DNA of 64,000 nucleotides from Leptolyngbyaceae cyanobacterium C42_A2020_001 (lineage in GTDB: Bacteria > Cyanobacteriota > Cyanobacteriia > Leptolyngbyales > Leptolyngbyaceae): contig JACYLN010000111.1 of NCBI GenBank assembly GCA_015272515.1, positions 1 to 64,000 on the forward strand. Direction: 5' to 3'. How positions within the stretch are numbered: the first letter of the stretch is position 1; every line of letters begins with the position of its first letter. The notes below the pieces were generated by a model. It did no database searches. It was not told where the DNA came from and saw only the letters and a program-made list of their open reading frames with translations. The translations under genes were made by a program, and so were the position numbers. Below, one piece after another: positions 8,793 through 17,264 of the stretch.

Positions 8793-9743
8793 ATGACCGA
8801 ACTCAATGCCGCCTTCGATCGCCTTTCTGAAGCCCTGAGCAATATTGTGGTAGGGCAATCCTCCCTGGTGCAGCAACTGATGGTAGCGCTGCTAGCAGGG
8901 GGACACGTGATTTTAGAAGGCGTGCCAGGAACTGGAAAGACGCTGACGGTAAAAGCGATCGCCCAACTGGTACAGGCAGAATTTCGGCGCATTCAGCTCA
9001 CGCCCGACGTGTTGCCCTCCGACATTTTGGGCACGAATATCTTTGACCTGAACACCCGCGACTTCATCCTCAAAAAAGGACCCGTTTTTACACAAATTTT
9101 GCTGGCAGACGAGGTAAACCGTACCCCACCCAAAACCCAGTCTGCGCTGCTAGAAGCGATGGAAGAACAGCAGGTTACCCTGGATGGACAAGGCTTGTCG
9201 CTACCGGAATTGTTTTGGGTGATTGCCACGCAAAACTCGCTGGAGTTTGAAGGCACCTATCCCCTGCCCGAAGCCCAACTCGATCGCTTTTTGTTCAAGT
9301 TAGTCGTGGACTATCCCGAAGCCAAAGCTGAAAAGCAAATGCTGCTCAACAGTCAGGCAGGAATGCAAACAAAGCGGTTAGATCTGGCCAAACTGAAGCC
9401 AATTATGGCGGTTGAGCAAATTCTGGCAGCCCGCAAAGCTGTGCAAACCGTCCAACTCACCGATCAACTGGTGGAATACCTGCTGGCACTGGTGCAGCGA
9501 TCGCGGCAGCACCCCGACCTTGCCCTCGGTGCCTCGCCTCGTGCGGGGGTTGCCTGGTTGCAAGCAAGTAAAGCGATCGCCTGGCTGTCTGATCGCAACT
9601 TCGTCACACCCGACGACATCAAAGCCGTTGCTTCCCCCGTCCTTCGCCATCGCCTCATCCTCCGCCCCGAAGCCCAACTCGATGGCTTACAAGTGGATGC
9701 CGTGATTGGCTCCCTGCTAGGACAGGTTCCTGTACCCCGTTGA
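8793..9743 (+). CDS. MoxR-family AAA+ ATPase
   Basis: The 316-residue protein starts at the ATG at 8793, just after the pyrimidine-rich tract. It has Walker A GVPGTGKT near residue 47, Walker B LLADEVNRTPPKTQSALLEAMEE, sensor 1 IATQNSLEFEGTYPLPEAQLDRF and a C-terminal lid with GASPRAGVAWLQASKA. This matches the MoxR subfamily, chaperone-like ATPases that usually work with DUF58 and VWA proteins to mature membrane or metal proteins. In many genomes moxR sits next to DUF58; here the DUF58 gene is 35 kb away, near SpoIIM and RDD genes. Length and motifs are complete. Confidence 0.9.
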   Translation: MTELNAAFDRLSEALSNIVVGQSSLVQQLMVALLAGGHVILEGVPGTGKTLTVKAIAQLVQAEFRRIQLTPDVLPSDILGTNIFDLNTRDFILKKGPVFTQILLADEVNRTPPKTQSALLEAMEEQQVTLDGQGLSLPELFWVIATQNSLEFEGTYPLPEAQLDRFLFKLVVDYPEAKAEKQMLLNSQAGMQTKRLDLAKLKPIMAVEQILAARKAVQTVQLTDQLVEYLLALVQRSRQHPDLALGASPRAGVAWLQASKAIAWLSDRNFVTPDDIKAVASPVLRHRLILRPEAQLDGLQVDAVIGSLLGQVPVPR

Positions 9744-9903
9744 ACCTGTTGACAGACTTGAAATACATCTGTAGTATATGTAGTATAGCGGTTGCGCGAT
9801 ACTGGAAGTACAGTAGTGCCGCGATCGCGAAACCGAGTCGCAGCTAGCTGCTTGACTCACTTGATTGACAAGATTGACCGATTGAGGAGAGGAGGCAACC
9901 ACG

Positions 9904-11085
9904 ATGCCTTACGAAGCACTGAAAATTTCAACACCTAACCCCGTTCTTTCCTGGGCAAACCACGACCTGGGAGCAGACGAAACCAAAATGGCAAAAAACG
10001 TTGCCTCCCTCCCATTTGTGTTTAAGCACGTTGCCCTCATGCCCGATGTGCATCTGGGTAAGGGAGCGCTAGTTGGCTCCGTCATTGCCACCAAAGACGC
10101 GATCATGCCCGCCGCGGTCGGCGTAGACATTGGTTGTGGGATGTGCGCCATCAAAACGCCCTTCATTGCCGATCAACTGGATGGCAAACTCAAAAAGATC
10201 CGCCAGGAGATTGAAGCCGCAATTCCCGTGGGCTTTAACGAAAACAAGGACGTGGATAAAACCGTCTCTAATTGGCAGGGTTGGAGTGCCTTCAAAGACC
10301 TGCATACCGGCGTTCAAAATTTACAGACAAAAGCCATGCGCCAGATGGGGTCGCTCGGTGGTGGCAACCACTTTATTGAGATTTGCCTGGATACCGAAAA
10401 TCAGGTGTGGATTATGCTGCACTCTGGCTCTCGGAACATTGGCAATATGCTGGCCCAGTGCCACATCAACACGGGTAAGCAACTAGCAAAATTGGTAGGC
10501 AACAAGCTTCCCGATCCCGACCTGGCTTACTTTATCGCAGGGACACCAGAGTTTGATGCTTACTGGCGAGATCTCCAGTGGGCACAGAACTACGCCCGTA
10601 TAAACCGCGACGTGATGATGGAGCGGGTGAAGCACATTGTGGAGAAGCATTTGGCAGGTGGGAAGCCCACCAAGCCGTTACTCTCAGTTAACTGTCACCA
10701 TAACTATGCTGAGAAAGAAGTTCACTACGGCGAAGAGGTGTATGTGACCCGAAAAGGTGCCGTCCGTGCCCAGGAGGGAGACTATGGCATCATTCCGGGA
10801 TCAATGGGGGCAAAGTCCTTCATTGTAAAAGGTAAGGGCAACCACGAAAGCTACTGCTCTTGCTCGCATGGGGCAGGGCGGCAAATGTCTCGCAACAAGG
10901 CGAAGCTGCACTTCTCGCTGGATGACTTGATTCAGCAAACGGAAGGCGTGGAATGCCGTAAAGATGGCGGCGTTCTCGATGAAATTCCGGGAGCTTACAA
11001 ACCCATCGACCAGGTGATGGCAAACCAGGCGGATCTGGTTGAAATCGTGGCAACGTTGAAACAGGTTGTGTGTGTGAAAGGGTAA
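9904..11085 (+). CDS. rtcB: RtcB-type RNA ligase
   Basis: The 393-residue protein is a GTP- and Mn2+-dependent RNA ligase that joins 2',3'-cyclic phosphate or 3'-phosphate ends to 5'-OH ends. ALMPDVHLGKG and GVDIGCGM (Cys78) supply metal ligands, LGGGNHFIE and HSGSRNIGN follow, and SCSHGAGR holds the His (about 322) that becomes guanylylated. Length is close to the short bacterial form. The ATG is preceded by a strong GGAGAGGAGG ribosome-binding site. No rtcA, rtcR or archease gene is nearby, so the sigma-54 control known from Escherichia coli is not seen. The gene ends at a good terminator. Confidence 0.92.
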   Translation: MPYEALKISTPNPVLSWANHDLGADETKMAKNVASLPFVFKHVALMPDVHLGKGALVGSVIATKDAIMPAAVGVDIGCGMCAIKTPFIADQLDGKLKKIRQEIEAAIPVGFNENKDVDKTVSNWQGWSAFKDLHTGVQNLQTKAMRQMGSLGGGNHFIEICLDTENQVWIMLHSGSRNIGNMLAQCHINTGKQLAKLVGNKLPDPDLAYFIAGTPEFDAYWRDLQWAQNYARINRDVMMERVKHIVEKHLAGGKPTKPLLSVNCHHNYAEKEVHYGEEVYVTRKGAVRAQEGDYGIIPGSMGAKSFIVKGKGNHESYCSCSHGAGRQMSRNKAKLHFSLDDLIQQTEGVECRKDGGVLDEIPGAYKPIDQVMANQADLVEIVATLKQVVCVKG

Positions 11086-11115
11086 TTCCTGGAACCTAAC
11101 AACCGAATGCACGTC

Positions 11116-11150
11116 AACTCCTGTGGGGCATCTACCAACAGGAGTTTTTT
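11116..11150 (+). terminator. Rho-independent terminator after rtcB
   Basis: AACTCCTGT (11116-11124) pairs perfectly with ACAGGAGTT (11138-11146), and a T run continues to 11150. It lies 31 bases after the rtcB stop. Confidence 0.85.
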
Positions 11151-11228
11151 CTAGGCATAATTTTTTGCCGGAGAACGTAAGTAATCCTTAGAAGCCCCTG
11201 CTTCCTGTCTATCTAAGGATGAAACGGT

Positions 11229-11450
11229 ATGATCTTTAACACTGGTGTCGCGTACTCACTGCTGCTGTCTGTGACAACGATCGCCCTGACTCAAGCCAGC
11301 ACGATCGCCCATCCCTCATGGAGTCAGCTTCGCCCATTGCAACATTCTCACTCCACCCGCAGTCAACCCACGCTCATACCGCAACCAATTCTCGCTGGAA
11401 AACCAGGACTCCCGCGACGGCGAGTGGGGGGAGGGAGCCGACTTTACTGA
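11229..11450 (+). pseudogene. Truncated DUF928-like secreted protein (remnant)
   Basis: The 73-codon ORF has an AAGGA ribosome-binding site, a signal-peptide-like start (GVAYSLLLSVTTIALTQAS) and then GKPGLPRRRVGGGSR. That last motif resembles the first conserved block of cyanobacterial DUF928 proteins (Gly-x-Pro-x-x-Arg-x-Gly-Gly-Gly-x-Arg), which normally continue for well over 100 residues. Here a stop follows immediately and the convergent SDR gene occupies the next bases, overlapping by seven. I infer a 3'-truncated DUF928 gene. It could also be a functional short peptide or a chance ORF. Confidence 0.35.
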
Positions 11451-12268
11451 TGCATGGTGTCCTGATTCTGAAATGTTTTGCGAAAAATCCACTGCATCAA
11501 GGATGGAAATAGTCTGTGGGAGGCGATCGATAAATTCGCTGACCCCACATTCACGTTGGGCTGCTGGTTCTGCACCGCTTCCCAAATGGCATTTGCTACA
11601 TCCTGCGGCTTTTCTACAAAAGGAACCTGCAAAATCTCTTCAAGTTGCTGACGGCGGGCTTGTTGATCTTCCTCATGCTTGCCTCGAAAGATTGCCCGCT
11701 CCATAAAGTCTGACTTGATCAAGTTGGGATAGATGCCGCAAACGTGAATTCCTTTGGGGCTAAGTTCCGTATGGAGTGCTTCGGTTAGACCAGTGATTGC
11801 AAATTTGCTGGTGGTGTAGGGAGCCAGATAAGGAATGGGAACTTTACCACCGACTGAAGCTACGTTGACAATCGTGCCACTGCCACGTGATACAAAGTGA
11901 GGTAGGAGGGCATGAATCGTGTGGATGTATCCCCAGAGATTGGTGTCGATCGCCTGATGCCAATCGTCCAGGGTGAACTCTTCTACGGGCCCAGAAATAT
12001 AAATGCCCGCATTGTTCACTAGCACATCAATAGCGCTATAGGCATCGATCGCTTTCTCTACCAGGGTTTGCACCTGCTGAGGATCGCGCACATCCGTGGG
12101 AATGGCGATCGCTCCGTGGTTTGCGTCCCGGAGTGCCTGAGCGACTGTCTGTAGGCGATTATGATTGCGTGCTGCCAACACCACTCGATAGCCATGCTGT
12201 GCAAACAAAAAAGCTGTTTCTTTGCCGATGCCTTGCGAGGCACCCGTAATCAAAACTGTCGGTTCCAT
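11444..12268 (-). CDS. SDR-family oxidoreductase
   Basis: The 274-residue protein is a classical short-chain dehydrogenase. It has TGASQGIGKE at the N-terminus for NAD(P) binding, VLVNNAGIYISGP, then NVASVGG with the catalytic Ser and YTTSKFAITG with the Tyr-x-x-x-Lys. VLAARN after the second strand, with Arg in place of an acidic residue, favours NADP(H). The C-terminal part, ILQVPFVEKPQDVANAIWEA, is typical of broad-specificity members. The substrate cannot be read from sequence. The gene is alone on its strand, 90 bases downstream of the SLH gene. Confidence 0.85.
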   Translation of the reverse strand: MEPTVLITGASQGIGKETAFLFAQHGYRVVLAARNHNRLQTVAQALRDANHGAIAIPTDVRDPQQVQTLVEKAIDAYSAIDVLVNNAGIYISGPVEEFTLDDWHQAIDTNLWGYIHTIHALLPHFVSRGSGTIVNVASVGGKVPIPYLAPYTTSKFAITGLTEALHTELSPKGIHVCGIYPNLIKSDFMERAIFRGKHEEDQQARRQQLEEILQVPFVEKPQDVANAIWEAVQNQQPNVNVGSANLSIASHRLFPSLMQWIFRKTFQNQDTMHQ

Positions 12269-12357
12269 GAGCGTGTGAAGAAAGATGACGCTTACCAGTG
12301 TGATCAGTCTTCCACACGCTGCCGTCTAACTTTTGTCGGAATTTCTGCCCAGTTAAC

Positions 12358-12702
12358 TTATTCTTCTGGAATCAGCTTCACTCGCTCATTCAATTGCTTC
12401 ACTTCCTGGTTAAGTTGCTGCTGAGTCTGTAACAGGGTTTCCACTTCTTGCTTGGTAGCAAAGTTGCCTTTATCTGCCTCAAATTGCTGAAGCTGGCGAT
12501 CCAAACAGGCTGCCATGCCTGCGGCAAATTCGTACCGGGTGAGGGCGCGATCGCTCCGAAAAGAGCCATCCGGATATCCCACCAGGCAATCGAGTTGAGT
12601 AAGACGATTTCTAGAAGGGGTTTGTGCGGATGCCACACCTACAGCAGAGAAGAAGGAACATAAGGTAAGTCCCAATCCTGCCATCCAGTAATGTGCTTTC
12701 AT
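12358..12702 (-). CDS. Short secreted SLH-domain protein with coiled coil
   Basis: From the chosen ATG the protein has 114 residues; another ATG eight codons upstream is possible. A signal peptide ends at VGVASAQT. One S-layer-homology-type motif follows (DCLVGYPDGSFRSDRALTRYEFAAGMAACLDR), then a coiled coil of about 45 residues (KQEVETLLQTQQQLNQEVKQLNERV). This is exactly the N-terminal layout of cyanobacterial SLH/OprB porins, which use SLH to bind the cell wall, but the porin barrel is absent. It may be a stand-alone wall-anchoring protein or a truncated porin. No frame downstream continues the barrel. Confidence 0.65.
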   Translation of the reverse strand: MKAHYWMAGLGLTLCSFFSAVGVASAQTPSRNRLTQLDCLVGYPDGSFRSDRALTRYEFAAGMAACLDRQLQQFEADKGNFATKQEVETLLQTQQQLNQEVKQLNERVKLIPEE

Positions 12703-12847
12703 GAATTCAGCCTCTCGTCGTGGCACTGCATCTAGGGTAGCGGATGAAACAGTTTATTTGGAAACGTAAGATGATGAGCTAGCCTTGCTGTCCAAACCTG
12801 TTACACTTTGCCTTCAGAAAATCATTGCGCGATCGCCCCCCAACCCA

Positions 12848-13591
12848 ATGGCAAAACACCGCTCTCAACTCAAGATTCTCCTCATGCAGATCCGGGATGA
12901 CGAACAAACCCGCTTCGAGGAATTGAATGAGTTTGTGCGCTACAGCCACTTGGAGTCAGCCCAATTTGCGGTGCTCGATGTATTCAAACGTCCTCAGTTT
13001 GATGCAAGCTGTTTAGATGGCTACGATGCCTTATTCGTTGGAGGTTCCAGCGATGCTTCCGTAACCCAACCCGAACGTTATCCTTTCGTTCAATCTGCCA
13101 AGCATTTGCTCGTTTATTGTTTAGAGCAAAGTATTCCCGTTTTTGCTTCCTGCTTTGGCTTTCAGGCAGCCGTAGAAGCACTAGGCGGCAGGGTAATTGT
13201 AGACAAAGACAACATGGAAATGGGCACTTACCCACTGTGGCTTACAGATGCTGCGGCTGAGGATTTGCTCTTTCACGATGTGCCTAACGGTTTCTGGGCA
13301 GTATCTGGACACAAAGAAAGAGCCATAACCATGCCGAAAGGTGCAACACTACTAGCGTTTTCAGACCGTTGTCCGTACCACGCCTTCAACATGCAAGGGA
13401 AGCCGTTCTATGGTTTCCAATTTCATCCTGAAGTCGATACTAAAGATTTAGCAACTCGCATCACGCGCTACCATTCCCGCTATCTTGATGACAGCAATCT
13501 TCTGACTGCCATTTTGCAGAACTTGCAAGACACGCCAGTTTCTAACCAACTGATTGAGAAGTTTGTCGATCGCGTTTTACTGGCAAGTTGA
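12848..13591 (+). CDS. Class I glutamine amidotransferase-like protein
   Basis: The protein has 247 residues from the ATG at 12848; the frame is open upstream, but that stretch is HIP1 and C-rich filler. The triad is complete: Cys102 in ASCFGFQAAVEALGG, with His193 and Glu195 in FQFHPEVD. YDALFVGGSSDASV resembles the oxyanion region. It has the fold of GMP-synthase-like or YfeJ-type stand-alone amidotransferases, possibly acting on a gamma-glutamyl substrate. No synthetase partner is adjacent, so the substrate is unknown. About 300 bases separate it from the next small gene. Confidence 0.8.
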   Translation: MAKHRSQLKILLMQIRDDEQTRFEELNEFVRYSHLESAQFAVLDVFKRPQFDASCLDGYDALFVGGSSDASVTQPERYPFVQSAKHLLVYCLEQSIPVFASCFGFQAAVEALGGRVIVDKDNMEMGTYPLWLTDAAAEDLLFHDVPNGFWAVSGHKERAITMPKGATLLAFSDRCPYHAFNMQGKPFYGFQFHPEVDTKDLATRITRYHSRYLDDSNLLTAILQNLQDTPVSNQLIEKFVDRVLLAS

Positions 13592-13888
13592 AGGAAAGGG
13601 ACCGGAAGATGAAACACCTCGATCCCCCAAAACCCTATCCCCCATTCCAACAAGCTGTACCTCACTTCAAAAAATGAGCTGCACTCGTGACTCAAATCAC
13701 AGCTTGACGAACATCAGATCACAACGTTCAAAGCTCTGGGACACAAGCATTCTAGCCAAGCATCACACTCCATAAAGCTGAGCATCACTTCAGGAATTTG
13801 ACTGATCGTTGATGATGATCAGTATAGAGACATAAGTCACTAAGCCCAGTCAATCCTATCAGTCTCTCAAGTCTACCTGGAGGTTCCT
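13592..13888. other. Intergenic region with small inverted repeat
   Basis: About 300 bases follow the amidotransferase gene. The first 70 contain C-rich filler (CCCCCAAAACCC and similar). ACTGATC (13801-13807) and GATCAGT (13817-13823) form a 7-bp inverted repeat that could be an operator or a hairpin in the leader of the 50-residue gene. No other gene is visible. Confidence 0.45.
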
Positions 13889-14041
13889 ATGCAACGGAGT
13901 TCTGAATTTCCACTATTTCTGCAAACCGCGATCGCCATCTTTGGATTCCTGTTTTTGATTTCAGTTCTTTCTTCCGTTTCCGCACCTAAAACAAGTGCTA
14001 ATTACGCTCCTGACGCGATCGTTAAAGTTGCCCAAAGCTAA
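13889..14041 (+). CDS. Small single-span membrane or secreted protein, 50 residues
   Basis: Too short for ordinary gene calling, this ORF starts at an ATG placed six bases after a strong TGGAGG ribosome-binding site and ends at TAA. It reads MQRSSEFPLFLQ, a hydrophobic segment (about residues 12-31, AIAIFGFLFLISVLSSV) and a polar tail SAPKTSANYAPDAIVKVAQS. The segment could be a signal peptide cut after VSA, or a membrane anchor. An inverted repeat, ACTGATC/GATCAGT (13801-13823), lies about 70 bases before the ATG and may be part of its promoter. I do not recognise a family. Confidence 0.6.
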   Translation: MQRSSEFPLFLQTAIAIFGFLFLISVLSSVSAPKTSANYAPDAIVKVAQS

Positions 14042-14157
14042 AGCTTTTACCGTGTGTTCGTCGTTCCTTCAAGTTCATTTTGAAACGAATATTGTTGCCC
14101 CAATATTCAATATTTGCCCTCGTTCATTAAATTCTGCCCCCTGCTGAGGAAAGCCCC

Positions 14158-14373
14158 ATGAGTTCTGCATCCAATCACAAGAAACAGCCCGATGGAAAAC
14201 CAGCATCCGAAGCTGGAGCATTGGGTGGACCAATTGAAATTAACAAACCTGCTAAACCTGCTGTTCCAGGAATTGACCTGAAGCGCCTCAAAGAAATTGA
14301 ACAGCAGATTAATGAGAATGTTAAACAGAATCGACCCAAACCTTCACCCGGTCGAATTAAGATTGAGCTTTAA
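14158..14373 (+). CDS. Small hydrophilic protein, 71 residues
   Basis: The sequence begins MSSASNHKKQPDGKP and is polar throughout, rich in Lys, Pro and Glu, with GIDLKRLKEIEQQINENVKQN as a predicted amphipathic helix. There is no signal peptide or membrane segment. GAGG stands about ten bases before the ATG. The gene is followed at once by a convincing terminator, which supports real transcription. It lies 116 bases after the 50-residue membrane protein and may share its promoter. No family recognised. Confidence 0.6.
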   Translation: MSSASNHKKQPDGKPASEAGALGGPIEINKPAKPAVPGIDLKRLKEIEQQINENVKQNRPKPSPGRIKIEL

Positions 14374-14406
14374 AGTGTCAGTTTTGGATTCCTCTCTTTA
14401 GCTTGG

Positions 14407-14438
14407 AGATCTCAGCAACTTGCTGGGGTCTTTTTTTT
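14407..14438 (+). terminator. Rho-independent terminator
   Basis: AGATCTCAGCAA pairs with TTGCTGGGGTCT through Watson-Crick and two G-U pairs, followed by eight T (14431-14438). It ends the 71-residue gene and abuts the 3' end of the opposing tRNA gene. Confidence 0.8.
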
Positions 14439-14441
14439 AAC

Positions 14442-14514
14442 GGGACTGGCGCGATTCGAACGCGCGACCTGTCGCTTAGGAGGCGACCGCTCTATCCTGC
14501 TGAGCTACAGCCCC
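14442..14514 (-). tRNA. tRNA-Arg (anticodon CCU)
   Basis: The reverse strand folds into a full 73-nt cloverleaf. The acceptor stem GGGGCTG/CAGTCCC has one G-U pair, the D arm is GCTC/GAGC, the anticodon stem GTCGC/GCGAC carries loop CTCCTAA (anticodon CCT), and the T arm GCGCG/CGCGC has loop TTCGAAT. It reads AGG codons. The CCA end is not encoded. Downstream on its strand lies the reverse of the opposing terminator. Confidence 0.95.
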
Positions 14515-14544
14515 AATTGCAGACTTCTATCCGAGTCAATCATA

Positions 14545-14634
14545 CCAGGGAGGGGAAATTGGTGGATGGGATTGCGCTCACTCCCTAACTCGCCAACTCG
14601 CCCACTGATCCACCTCTCTCCTCCCCCACCTGCC
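14545..14634. repeat. Low-complexity element, short G-rich and C-rich arms
   Basis: GGGAGGGGAAATTGGTGGATGGG faces a run of ACTCGCC/ACTCACC and CCTCCCCC units ending at the 3' end of the PgpH-like gene. The layout (G-rich left, C-rich right) is the same as at 8592-8792. Confidence 0.5.
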
Positions 14635-17154
14635 TCACCCCTTCACCAGTGATTGGGGGCTGGGTGGAGTTAGTTTGGGATAGACGATGCGTTGGTGGTT
14701 AAATTGCTGCCAAACCTGGACAAAGATTTCGGCAATTTGGGTCATTTCTGCGCGGGTGATGCCAGAGTCCAGGAGTTGGTTGTCTTGCCAGCGTGCCCGC
14801 AAAATTTTGTTGATCATTGAGAGGGCTTCTTCGGGAGTGGCATCTTTGAGCGATCGCAGCGCGGCTTCACAAGAATCCGCCAGCATCACGATCCCAGTTT
14901 CGCGAGACTGCGGAATCGGACCATCGTAGCGAAAATCGGCTTCGTGGACGATCTCAGCACTCATACCAGTTGGGCAATCGAGTTGTTTTGCCTGGTGATG
15001 GAAGTAGGCAATCAGCATAGTTCCCTGATGCTCTGGAATAAAGGCTTGAACAGCCTTCGGTAGTCGAGCTTTGCGCGCCATGACCAACCCTTCACTCACA
15101 TGCTTCTTGATAATTTCAGCGCTTTTCCAGGGGTCATTCATGATGTCGTGCTTATTGGGACCACCCATCTGGTTTTCAATAAAGCCAAGTGGGTCATGCA
15201 TTTTGCCGATGTCATGGTAGAGCGTTCCAGTTCGCACCAGTTCTACGTTACAGCCCAGCGCTCGGGCGGCAGCCTCTGCCAACGTTGCCACAAATAAAGT
15301 GTGCTGAAAGGTGCCTGGAGCATTTGCCGCCAAGCGTTTTAAGAGGGGACGATTGGGGTTTGCCAGTTCGACTAATCGGATCGTGGTTACCAGGTCAAAT
15401 AATTGCTCCAGGTAGGCGCTACTGCCCATGCCCCCAATCACCCAGGCTAGCCCAATGACTGCCTGAATCACACTTGCCCCCAGTAAGGTGTACCAGACCG
15501 TGCCCGATGCCACATTCAACAGCAGGTATAAGGCTCCCTGCAAGAAGCCCACACCCACGCCCAATAGTGCTAATTCTTCGCGCGATCGCAACCGTCCACC
15601 CAACCACCCACATAGCAGCCCACCTGCCGCACTCGATATCAAATAACTGAGATTGGTATCCATGCCCACCGCCAGCAACACGGTCAGGAGTCCGGTGACA
15701 GCTACGCCTAATGGGGCACCATAAAAACTACCAATCAGCAAACCCACTGCCGGTAAGTTGGTAGACGGAACGTGCAACGCAATCAGCAACGGCGTACTCA
15801 GGCTCAGCAACCAAAGCAACACGCCATCGCGTCTGCGGAGGTTGGGGTAGAAGCGCTGCTTAATCACCCAAACCATGACCACCGCACCGCTGACCAGGGT
15901 GGCAAACCCAATGAGACCGACCCAATCAATTTCTCGACGGCTGAGTTTAAAGTGCTCCAGCAACGCGAAGTCTTCGGTGGTGATAGTTTCGCCCTGGCGC
16001 ACAATTGGGTCACCCCGACGAATGCTAACCATAACTGGCTTAATCTGTTGTGCGGCTTGCTCTGCCAGCAAACGGGTTTGTTCTTCATCCCGCATTAAGT
16101 TGGGTTGCAGAAACGCAAATAAGAGTTGATTGGCTAACCCTTGAGCACTGCCTGGGAGTTCTTGGTCAACGTGGCGTTTCGCAGCATTCTGCAAAATGGT
16201 GTCGGGCAACCCCCAGGGAATTCCCTGCATCAGCATTCGTTCCGCAATAGCAGGGACGCTGACCTGAATGCTTTTCCATTCAGCATCGGTTAATTCTAAA
16301 ACTGAGAGATCAAAGGTGGCAGGCAAGTCTGGGGAAATGGGATGCGTCACGGAGGTCGTTGCGGCTGAGTAGCGCATCCGAGCTTCGGTGATCTCTTGTA
16401 CGAGCAGCATATAAGCGCCTAAATCAGTTGAGCGGCGATACGCTCGCAGTTCAGCGATCGCGCGTTTGCGTTCAGGCTGCGTAATTGGCGGAACTGTGCT
16501 GGCGGTTCCACTGCCATCTGTTCCTAACATGAGTGGGTTTTGGGGAAACTTTCGATCCACTGTCGTGAGAATGCTCTGCCAATCTGCCTCAGGAATTTTA
16601 CGCAGGGTTGCCTGCACCGAAATGGACAGGGCAGACGTTCTAACGTAGGGAAATGACCCCGCTAGCTGCCGCACTGTGTTGCCCTGCTGAATTTGCTGTT
16701 GCAGTTGGCGCTGAATTTGCTGAGTATTAGTTTGGTCAATCTGAAGCACTGGAACAGAACCGCTTCGAGCGATTTTGCGGCTTTCCTCAGTTGCCTTGAT
16801 GTCTTCAATCGTGGCAGTTTCTGGGGCGTAAATGGTTTGGATTGCCTGTTTGCCTACATCCAGTTTGGGAGTGTTGTAAAACCGATAGCCCAATGTACTG
16901 GTTAACGTAATCACCGCCACTCCTAACACCAGGGGCGATCGCGCCGCTCGATGCAGCAACCGACCTGAAACAGCAAACTCAGTAGGTACCGATTTTACAA
17001 ACGGTTGCTGATTTTCGCGTGGCAACTGTCCCGCCGCCTGAATTACTTGACGGATAGTGCCAGCATACTGACTCAAACGACGAATCGGATGTTGAGAGCG
17101 CGTTTCCTCAAACTGACGCACCAGCGATTGCAACAGCTTCATTACGAGCACCAT
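14635..17154 (-). CDS. pgpH: 7TM-HD phosphohydrolase, PgpH (c-di-AMP phosphodiesterase) type
   Basis: The protein has 839 residues. It starts with a cytosolic stretch and a membrane anchor near residue 78 (SPLVLGVAVITLTSTLGY), then a large extracytoplasmic 7TMR-HDED domain (about 100-380, with SGSVPVLQIDQTNTQQIQ and PVMVSIRRGDPIVRQGETIT). About seven membrane helices occupy 405-580, and a cytosolic HD domain 600-800 contains LYHDIGKM (His-Asp near 647) and IPEHQGTMLIAYFHHQA. This is the architecture of PgpH, which hydrolyses cyclic di-AMP. An ATG four codons inside is an alternative start. The tRNA-Arg gene lies downstream on the same strand. No cyclase gene is in the window. Confidence 0.85.
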   Translation of the reverse strand: MVLVMKLLQSLVRQFEETRSQHPIRRLSQYAGTIRQVIQAAGQLPRENQQPFVKSVPTEFAVSGRLLHRAARSPLVLGVAVITLTSTLGYRFYNTPKLDVGKQAIQTIYAPETATIEDIKATEESRKIARSGSVPVLQIDQTNTQQIQRQLQQQIQQGNTVRQLAGSFPYVRTSALSISVQATLRKIPEADWQSILTTVDRKFPQNPLMLGTDGSGTASTVPPITQPERKRAIAELRAYRRSTDLGAYMLLVQEITEARMRYSAATTSVTHPISPDLPATFDLSVLELTDAEWKSIQVSVPAIAERMLMQGIPWGLPDTILQNAAKRHVDQELPGSAQGLANQLLFAFLQPNLMRDEEQTRLLAEQAAQQIKPVMVSIRRGDPIVRQGETITTEDFALLEHFKLSRREIDWVGLIGFATLVSGAVVMVWVIKQRFYPNLRRRDGVLLWLLSLSTPLLIALHVPSTNLPAVGLLIGSFYGAPLGVAVTGLLTVLLAVGMDTNLSYLISSAAGGLLCGWLGGRLRSREELALLGVGVGFLQGALYLLLNVASGTVWYTLLGASVIQAVIGLAWVIGGMGSSAYLEQLFDLVTTIRLVELANPNRPLLKRLAANAPGTFQHTLFVATLAEAAARALGCNVELVRTGTLYHDIGKMHDPLGFIENQMGGPNKHDIMNDPWKSAEIIKKHVSEGLVMARKARLPKAVQAFIPEHQGTMLIAYFHHQAKQLDCPTGMSAEIVHEADFRYDGPIPQSRETGIVMLADSCEAALRSLKDATPEEALSMINKILRARWQDNQLLDSGITRAEMTQIAEIFVQVWQQFNHQRIVYPKLTPPSPQSLVKG

Positions 17155-17264
17155 CGGGAAAGGGACGCAACGATCTCCAGCAGGGTTAAATCACAGCAGG
17201 TCGATTAGCACTCCTCGATTATAGAAACCTTAATTACCCCTCACAGAATACTTAGATGACATCC

